Shown here: piece after piece, positions 59,285-64,000 of the stretch | How positions within the stretch are numbered: position 1 is the stretch's first letter | Layout: each line of letters starts with the position of its first letter | Assembly (NCBI GenBank): GCA_031272775.1 | Contig: JAISTB010000007.1 | Span: 57,933 to 121,932, forward strand | Direction: 5' to 3' | DNA: 64,000 nt | DNA from: Fusobacteriaceae bacterium | Lineage (GTDB): Bacteria > Fusobacteriota > Fusobacteriia > Fusobacteriales > Fusobacteriaceae | Translations under genes and position numbers: made by a program | Notes under the pieces: model-generated | Told to the model about the DNA's origin: nothing | The model's input: only the letters and a program-made list of their open reading frames with translations | Database searches by the model: none

Positions 59285-60324
59285 TTGCCGCCAGCGCTTT
59301 TGCGGGCGGAAAAGAACCTGCCGCTCCTGAAGTTAAGACAATCGTTCAGGAAACTGTTGTTTATCGGAGCGCTCCGACAACCGGAAGCATCACGTTCCGC
59401 TATCAGGTAATGGGACCTGCGGCCGGCTATGACGACAAAGGCGTAGGCAAGTATTACAGAGAAAACGGTTATTCCGGAGACTTCGGAAGACTGAGAATTG
59501 ATGGTTCTGTTGGCCTGACAGACAAATTGGGCTTTGGTTTCCAGGTTCGGACAGACGGCGAATTAGGTTTGGATGACAAAGATCCCACGATTCGGGATGC
59601 TTCCAGATTCCGGGCTTGGTTCACTTACAAACATGATTTCCTGAACGCGACATCGAGATTGTGGTACGGCGACACCGGCGCTTATTATAATGGCGGCGTT
59701 GGCGGCGGAACAGAAATCCCCGGCGGAGACGCTCTGGAATATCGCTTTATGGTTCCCTTGGCCGAATACTTCTTCGACAATGATTTCGTAAAGACAGCGA
59801 AATTCAACGTTGGACCGCAGGTTGGCTATGTATGGGATCATTCCGGTGGATCGACAGCTACATATTATGCCGGTCTTGCTCTTGAAACAACGCATACGTT
59901 CCCCTTGGGCTTCAGCTTGGACGTAAACGTTTACGGACACTATGTAAAGACAAACATCGACAGCTACTATGATCTTGATAAGAGCAACGATTTCCAGGCT
60001 TACATCGAAGTTTACTTGAGAAACAAAGTTAAACTGGTTGATCTGAGCGATTCCGCGACATTGAGCTTCGTATTTGAAGGCGGATTCGATCCCTATGCGT
60101 TCTCTTCCAAGAAGATCTATACCGACAAATGGGGTGTTGATGGAACCACAGCTTACAGCCTTTACGCTCTGCCGACTCTGAGAGTTGACTGGGCCGCTAC
60201 CGACAGTGTATCTGTGTTCGTAGAAGCCGGCGCCGAGTGGAGAAATGGATTTGCTCCCAGCAAGACAGCGAGAGGATGGACAGCTGCTCCTTACGCCCAG
60301 ACCGGATTTACAGTAAAGTTCTAA
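59248..60324 (+). CDS. FomA-like fusobacterial porin
   Basis: A 358-aa outer-membrane protein: signal peptide MKKLAILLGTLVVAASAFA, then alternating beta strands (FGRLRIDGSVGLTDKLGFGF, GFSLDVNVYGHYVKT, TLRVDWAATDSVSVFVEA), and a C-terminal phenylalanine (TGFTVKF) recognised by the Bam machinery. The pattern resembles Fusobacterium/Leptotrichia major outer-membrane proteins. Its codons are more A/T-ending than the neighbours, as for a highly expressed gene. It has a terminator after it and a second copy of its leader begins at 63886. Confidence 0.85.
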   Translation: MKKLAILLGTLVVAASAFAGGKEPAAPEVKTIVQETVVYRSAPTTGSITFRYQVMGPAAGYDDKGVGKYYRENGYSGDFGRLRIDGSVGLTDKLGFGFQVRTDGELGLDDKDPTIRDASRFRAWFTYKHDFLNATSRLWYGDTGAYYNGGVGGGTEIPGGDALEYRFMVPLAEYFFDNDFVKTAKFNVGPQVGYVWDHSGGSTATYYAGLALETTHTFPLGFSLDVNVYGHYVKTNIDSYYDLDKSNDFQAYIEVYLRNKVKLVDLSDSATLSFVFEGGFDPYAFSSKKIYTDKWGVDGTTAYSLYALPTLRVDWAATDSVSVFVEAGAEWRNGFAPSKTARGWTAAPYAQTGFTVKF

Positions 60325-60357
60325 ATTTAGTTTAGACCCTAAAGTTAAATCTGAATA

Positions 60358-60389
60358 GAAAAAACCGCTCGGACGCGAGCGGTTTTTTT
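60358..60389 (+). terminator. Intrinsic terminator after the porin
   Basis: AAAAAA, stem CCGCTCG / CGAGCGG (60365-60371 and 60376-60382), then seven T. A strong terminator. Confidence 0.92.
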
Positions 60390-60568
60390 GTCTCGACCTC
60401 TCTGTCGGGCCGCGCATTGCATAACGTGAGGCTTGCATGTCGCGGGTCGGCTGAGGGGTCGAGGGCCGAATTCTTATCCTGCTTAGAGTGCTGCAAAGAA
60501 AGGAACTGCCATGACTTGATTCAAGAATGGCGAAATTAATCTACGCTTCAGAATATAAAAAAATTTGC

Positions 60569-60605
60569 TTGACACATTAAACTAAGTCTGATAAACTTAG
60601 TTTAA
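60569..60605 (+). promoter_or_regulatory. Toxin-antitoxin promoter with palindromic operator
   Basis: TTGACA (60569-60574), 17-base spacer, TAAACT (60592-60597). A perfect inverted repeat TTAAACTAAGT-ctgataa-ACTTAGTTTAA (60577-60605) covers the spacer, -10 box and start site, as expected for autoregulation by the antitoxin. The rest of 60390-60623 has no gene. Confidence 0.8.
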
Positions 60606-60623
60606 GAGGAAAGGAGGTTTATT

Positions 60624-60863
60624 ATGAAAATGGTTAATATTCACGAAGCAAAAACACATCTTTCCGCTCTTGTGGAAGAAGCGGCAGCCGGAAAACCATT
60701 CATCATCGCAAAAGCCGGTCACCCGATGGTAACGGTGACTTCGTACATACCAATAGAGCCCAAACCCCGAATAGGATTTTTAAAAGGGCAGATCAAAATA
60801 CCAAAAGACTTTGACCGTATGGGTGAGAAAGAAATTGAGGCAATGTTTGGTGAAGAGGCATGA
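60624..60863 (+). CDS. Phd/YefM-family antitoxin
   Basis: A 79-aa antitoxin: MKMVNIHEAKTHLSALVEEA, with the Phd/YefM N-terminal DNA-binding fold and a C-terminal tail (KIPKDFDRMGEKEIEAMFGE) that would bind the toxin. It binds the palindrome at its promoter and blocks the PIN toxin. ATG 60624 has AAAGGAGG. It overlaps the toxin gene by four bases (ATGA). Confidence 0.9.
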   Translation: MKMVNIHEAKTHLSALVEEAAAGKPFIIAKAGHPMVTVTSYIPIEPKPRIGFLKGQIKIPKDFDRMGEKEIEAMFGEEA

Positions 60864-61243
60864 GGTTACTACTGGATACGCATATCTTGCTACGGACCGC
60901 AGCCGGAAAATTATCTTCAACGATTACACAGTATGTTAATGATAAAGAAAATAAGCTTTTTTTCAGTTCTGCAAGCATTTGGGAAATCGGAATCAAACAC
61001 GCTTTAAATCGGAACGATTTTGTTGTTGACCCCAATGTTTTCTACAAAGCTCTGTTAGACGCAGGTTACGTGGAATTACCTATCATAGGACAGCACGCGG
61101 TTTTGGCCGCATCTCTTCCCATGTTGCACAAAGACCCTTTCGACCGGATTCTTCTTGCTCAGGCAACAATCGAAGGCATTTCGCTTTTGACTTCAGACGA
61201 GATTGTTGCTCGTTATGAGGGGCCGGTTTTGTTTGTAAAATGA
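60860..61243 (+). CDS. PIN-domain (VapC-type) ribonuclease toxin
   Basis: A 127-aa PIN-domain protein with the acidic site D6 (LLLDTHILL), E42 (ASIWEIGIKHAL), D95 (KDPFDRILLAQA) and D113 (LTSDEIV). VapC toxins cleave tRNA or rRNA when free of the antitoxin. The partner is a Phd/YefM rather than a VapB antitoxin; this mix is known for this PIN group. Likely function is genomic stability or stress response. Confidence 0.9.
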   Translation: MRLLLDTHILLRTAAGKLSSTITQYVNDKENKLFFSSASIWEIGIKHALNRNDFVVDPNVFYKALLDAGYVELPIIGQHAVLAASLPMLHKDPFDRILLAQATIEGISLLTSDEIVARYEGPVLFVK

Positions 61244-61284
61244 ACCTGGAACAATTCGGCAAGTCTTGGCGCAAAATTGCAAAT

Positions 61285-61956
61285 TCAAAACACCACAACA
61301 GCCTTCTTGGCGGGCTTTTTATAAACCCACTTCTTGTCGCCGGAGCGAAGGATTTCATACTCCCCTTTCACGAGGGTCAGAAACTCCTCCACGGAAGCCA
61401 GACGCAAATTTTTCAGCTCTTTCGTCTGGTAATGCATGGGAACCACGACGGCGGGATCGATTTGCTTTACGACCTCGGCGGCCTGTTGGGGGTCCAACGT
61501 GTAAGTTCCTCCGATCGGAATCAAGAGGACGTCGATATTTTGCAGCGCGGGCAGCTGCTTCTCCGTGAGAAGGTGGCCCAGATCCCCCAAATGCGCGATT
61601 CGAATTCCTCCTGTTGTGATGACGTGAATCGTGTTGCTCCCACGGTCGGCGCCTTGTCTGTTGTCGTGGAAGCTCTCCACCTTTTCAATAGTAAAACTCC
61701 CGCTTCCCTGTTCGACTTTGATCTTGTCCGTATAGCAGTGATCAAAGTGACCGTGGCTGCTGATGGCATAATTTGCGACGCCTTCCACCACCGGATACCC
61801 GAGCGAATCATCATAGGGGTCAATGACGAGCTTTTCAAGGCCGTTTTCGACGACAAAGCAGGCGTGACCCGGGTGGAAAAAGGTAAGTTCCGACTTGGCG
61901 TAGGAGCGGGCGCAGAGAATGAGAAACAATATGATTGCGGGTAATAAAATTATCAT
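61285..61956 (-). CDS. Exported metallo-beta-lactamase-fold hydrolase (UPF0173-like)
   Basis: A 223-aa MBL-fold protein with an N-terminal signal peptide or anchor (MIILLPAIILFLILCARSYA). The metal motif is SSHGHFDHCY (HxHxDH), with HLGDLGHLL and VPMHYQ giving further ligands. It resembles the UPF0173/L-ascorbate-6-phosphate-lactonase-like group, but the signal peptide puts it in the periplasm. The substrate is unknown. ATG 61956 with AGGAGG. It runs opposite to the toxin-antitoxin pair and converges on it. Confidence 0.8.
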   Translation of the reverse strand: MIILLPAIILFLILCARSYAKSELTFFHPGHACFVVENGLEKLVIDPYDDSLGYPVVEGVANYAISSHGHFDHCYTDKIKVEQGSGSFTIEKVESFHDNRQGADRGSNTIHVITTGGIRIAHLGDLGHLLTEKQLPALQNIDVLLIPIGGTYTLDPQQAAEVVKQIDPAVVVPMHYQTKELKNLRLASVEEFLTLVKGEYEILRSGDKKWVYKKPAKKAVVVF

Positions 61957-62003
61957 GGTTTCCTCCTGAATTTTTTTGCTTGAGTTTAACTTCTTTTCCA
62001 GAT

Positions 62004-63650
62004 CTACAAAGCTTGATATTTTACCTTTAGCGTTTTCCCGTGAAAAGCAATCGCGATGCCCGTGACGTCCTTTATCCCGATCTCACGCAAAGGAACGGCG
62101 TATTTTTTTTCAACGATCTGCCTCAAAGCCATGTCCAGCTGCTTGTTCAGGTCTTTTTCCGAAGCGGCGACCTTAAATTCGAATATGAATCCGGGGAGGC
62201 GTCTGTCCTTTGGTTCCAAAAGCAAATCCGCCCTTCCGTGGCCGCTTTCCATGTTTGATCGGCCAATATATTCGTCTTCCAAGCCGGACAGCAGGCCGAG
62301 CATAAAGACATGATAGAAATTTTCTTTTTCGTTCAGATCAAAGTAGCTTGTTCTTGCTAAAAATAAGGCCTGGAGATTGGATTCAAAGGAATTGTCTCCG
62401 GTTATTTTTCCTTGTTTCAAAAAGGATAGGACCTTGTAGAACGTTTTTGTTTTGGTGGCCCCGAAATTACCGATAAACATATCTTTAAAAAAGGAACGGA
62501 CCTCTTTGTTCGGAATCCGGAGTCGGTACAAATCGTTTTCCAGCTTGGCGTCAACAGTCAGATAGCCGCTTGCGAGCAGCAAGGTCCACAGGCTTTCCTG
62601 AGCGGTCAAATTGTCAAACGTCATGTCTTTATTGATGTATTCGGTTGTCGCGCTTTCCGAAAACAGAGCCGTCAAGTCGGAAAATATCGATTGCTCCGAA
62701 ATTTTCAATACCTCGTAGATCAATTCATTGCTGGAGGTGTTTACCCAATGGGCGCCTGTTTCGCGTTTTTGCAGATAATTCACAATGGACCAGGGGTTGT
62801 AGACATCGGCATTCCCGAAACGGTAGCCGTTGTACCATTCCCGGACCGCGGGCAGCGTCTGTCCCAATTCGTAGGCTTCAAGAGCGAAACAAACCTCCTT
62901 TTCCGTCAATCCAAAGCATTCTTCAAAACCGGTGTCCAAAACCGTATCGGAAACGAGATTGCTCAATCCAGAAAAAATTCCTTCCTTTGCGATCCGTGTG
63001 ATTCCGGTCAGGACGCCGATATGTAAGTATTCATTTCCTTTGAAAAGGGCGCCGTACAGATTTCTGAAAAAGGAGACCGCTTCATCGTAATACTTTCGAT
63101 GATACGCTTCGATGATCGGCGTATCGTATTCGTCAAAGAGCACGACGACCTTTTTACGGTGATGTTTGTAAAGAAGTCCGCATAAAAATTTCAGCGCTTC
63201 CTCAAAAACGCAGTCGTCTTCTTTTTTTAAGATACCGAAAAAGTCTTCTCGATCAAATTCGCTCAGCGTTTTTTCAATATACGATTTATTTTTGAAGACC
63301 TCGCGGACCTTTTGCTTCATTTTTGCAAGGCAACCAAGCCAGTCGCGTTGCTTGACGTCTTTCAGGGAAATGTAAATAACCGGATACTTTCCCTGCTCGC
63401 TGAAAAAGCCGGAATTTCCGATCTGCAAGTCCTGAAAATATTTCTTATTCTGTTCGGCGTCCATGATTTCAAAAAACGCGCCAAGCATGGACATATTGAG
63501 CGATTTCCCAAACCTGCGGGGACGCGTAAACAAAAAGGTTTTCCCGACGCCTTTGGCAATTTTCTCAATAAAAGGCGTTTTGTCAATGTAAAAATAGTCG
63601 TTTTCTCTTACGACTTTAAAATCATCAATGCCTACAGGAATTTCCTTCAT
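62004..63650 (-). CDS. AAA-ATPase-like / PD-(D/E)XK nuclease-like protein (DUF1703 type)
   Basis: A 548-aa protein of the AAA-ATPase-like (PF09820) plus PD-(D/E)XK (PF08011) type. Walker A variant RPRRFGKS at 43-50, Walker B KKVVVLFDEYDTPIIEAY at about 166-183, and C-terminal nuclease motif GRADLLLEP ... FIFEFKVA at about 470-500 with the E-x-K signature. Such genes are multi-copy in many anaerobes and their function is unknown; defence or mobile-element roles are speculation. ATG 63650 with AGGAGAGGG. Confidence 0.85.
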   Translation of the reverse strand: MKEIPVGIDDFKVVRENDYFYIDKTPFIEKIAKGVGKTFLFTRPRRFGKSLNMSMLGAFFEIMDAEQNKKYFQDLQIGNSGFFSEQGKYPVIYISLKDVKQRDWLGCLAKMKQKVREVFKNKSYIEKTLSEFDREDFFGILKKEDDCVFEEALKFLCGLLYKHHRKKVVVLFDEYDTPIIEAYHRKYYDEAVSFFRNLYGALFKGNEYLHIGVLTGITRIAKEGIFSGLSNLVSDTVLDTGFEECFGLTEKEVCFALEAYELGQTLPAVREWYNGYRFGNADVYNPWSIVNYLQKRETGAHWVNTSSNELIYEVLKISEQSIFSDLTALFSESATTEYINKDMTFDNLTAQESLWTLLLASGYLTVDAKLENDLYRLRIPNKEVRSFFKDMFIGNFGATKTKTFYKVLSFLKQGKITGDNSFESNLQALFLARTSYFDLNEKENFYHVFMLGLLSGLEDEYIGRSNMESGHGRADLLLEPKDRRLPGFIFEFKVAASEKDLNKQLDMALRQIVEKKYAVPLREIGIKDVTGIAIAFHGKTLKVKYQAL

Positions 63651-63689
63651 TTCGCACCCTCTCCTGACCTTTTCAAGCCCTTTTTTTCC

Positions 63690-63717
63690 ATTATATCACA
63701 TCCCTCCCCAATCTCAA
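63690..63717 (-). promoter_or_regulatory. Promoter of the AAA/PD-(D/E)XK gene
   Basis: On the minus strand TTGAGA (63717-63712), 16-base spacer, TATAAT (63695-63690) with an extended -10 TG. The rest of the 63651-63963 gap holds a weak hairpin (63786-63803) and the second porin leader. Confidence 0.75.
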
Positions 63718-63885
63718 ACAAAAACTTATCCCGTGGGTAAAGGCTCAGGCATAATTGTTAATTTCCTCTAAAATCAGCCAATAAAGGGCATTACAAAAGG
63801 CCCATTTTTTCATTCAGGCCACCTACAGGCCACAAGCATTTTTATCAATCGTCTATTTTTGCGGTGTTCAGCACTCGCCCCATTA

Positions 63886-64000
63886 TGGTGTATAATTGTT
63901 ACACCTGGATATGGCTCCGGAAGGCGCTGTAATCCAAATATTCTCAAAAGGGGAGATAAAATTATGAAGAAACTAGCGATTTTGTTAGGAACATTAGTAG
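63886..64000 (+). repeat. Porin promoter-leader-signal repeat, copy 2
   Basis: Base-for-base the same as 59170-59284, 4716 bases downstream, same direction. The identity begins one base before the GGTGTATAAT and runs to the last base of the window, so its true right end is unknown. The sequence left of 63886 is unrelated to that left of 59170, and no clear -35 is seen here. Confidence 0.95.
63964..64000 (+). CDS. Second porin gene (5' end only)
   Basis: The ATG at 63964 and the first 12 codons, MKKLAILLGTLV, are identical to the porin at 59248. The rest is beyond the window. It is probably a paralogue or a diverged copy of the porin, as the shared signal peptide and leader suggest. Confidence 0.8.
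   Translation, partial: MKKLAILLGTLV

Noticed and set aside
1..64000. CRISPR array or rRNA genes
   Set aside because: No regularly spaced direct repeats with unique spacers and no rRNA-like segments were seen.

Overview
The window most likely comes from an anaerobic, didermic bacterium of the Fusobacteriota. Several proteins (AlaS, the FomA-like porin, the Rep-type protein beside rpmH) read like fusobacterial homologues. Outer-membrane functions are frequent: LptB with a very long OstA-like bridge protein, a heptose-phosphate nucleotidyltransferase, a TpsB/ShlB-type transporter, porins and an EnvC/FtsX pair. Rubrerythrin and a long-chain flavodoxin suggest an anaerobe. The DNA is much more G+C-rich by eye than familiar Fusobacterium or Leptotrichia, so an uncultured or gut-associated lineage is possible. 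The phylum call is inference from protein similarity recognised by eye; no search was run.

Layout. (1) 1-12.2 kb: one minus-strand run dusB-mutS-ostA-like-lptB-alaS-ruvX-secD-secF (secF cut by the window edge). (2) 12.3-24.9 kb: mixed housekeeping: ybaK, a D-cysteine desulfhydrase-like PLP enzyme, trxA, the minus operon upp-nudix-hldE2-tsaE-tsaB, rpmE, an RNase H1, a YwaF-type membrane protein, an amidohydrolase, an XRE/S24 repressor, traX, flavodoxin, rubrerythrin and glyA. (3) 24.9-33.2 kb: a TpsB-like protein with an extra N-terminal barrel, two tRNA-Thr genes, envC-ftsX, mfd and a DUF1294 protein. (4) 33.3-37.9 kb: the origin-associated cluster rpmH-rnpA-yidD-yidC-jag-mnmE on the minus strand. 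(5) 37.9-38.6 kb: a 707-bp intergenic region with iteron-like repeats, a good oriC candidate. (6) 38.6-57.7 kb: an almost continuous plus-strand stretch: a plasmid-type replication initiator (in the slot where dnaA is commonly found), rplS, lepB-rimI-purB-hepA-like-glmM-methyltransferase, a seven-gene V-type ATPase operon in spirochaete/chlamydia order, then rpsB-tsf-pyrH-frr. (7) 57.8-64 kb: accessory region: tyrosine integrase, FomA-like porin, Phd/PIN toxin-antitoxin pair, a metallo-beta-lactamase-fold protein, an AAA/PD-(D/E)XK protein, and the start of a second porin whose promoter, leader and signal-peptide start repeat the first one exactly over 115 bp.

Gene direction and strand base bias both flip at about 38 kb, as expected around a bidirectional origin. 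The two most interesting signals are the replication-initiator/iteron arrangement next to rpmH, and the exact 115-bp porin leader duplication that brackets a toxin-antitoxin/AAA module. Also worth a look are the spirochaete-type V-ATPase, the one-piece Lpt bridge protein and the barrel-POTRA-barrel transporter.
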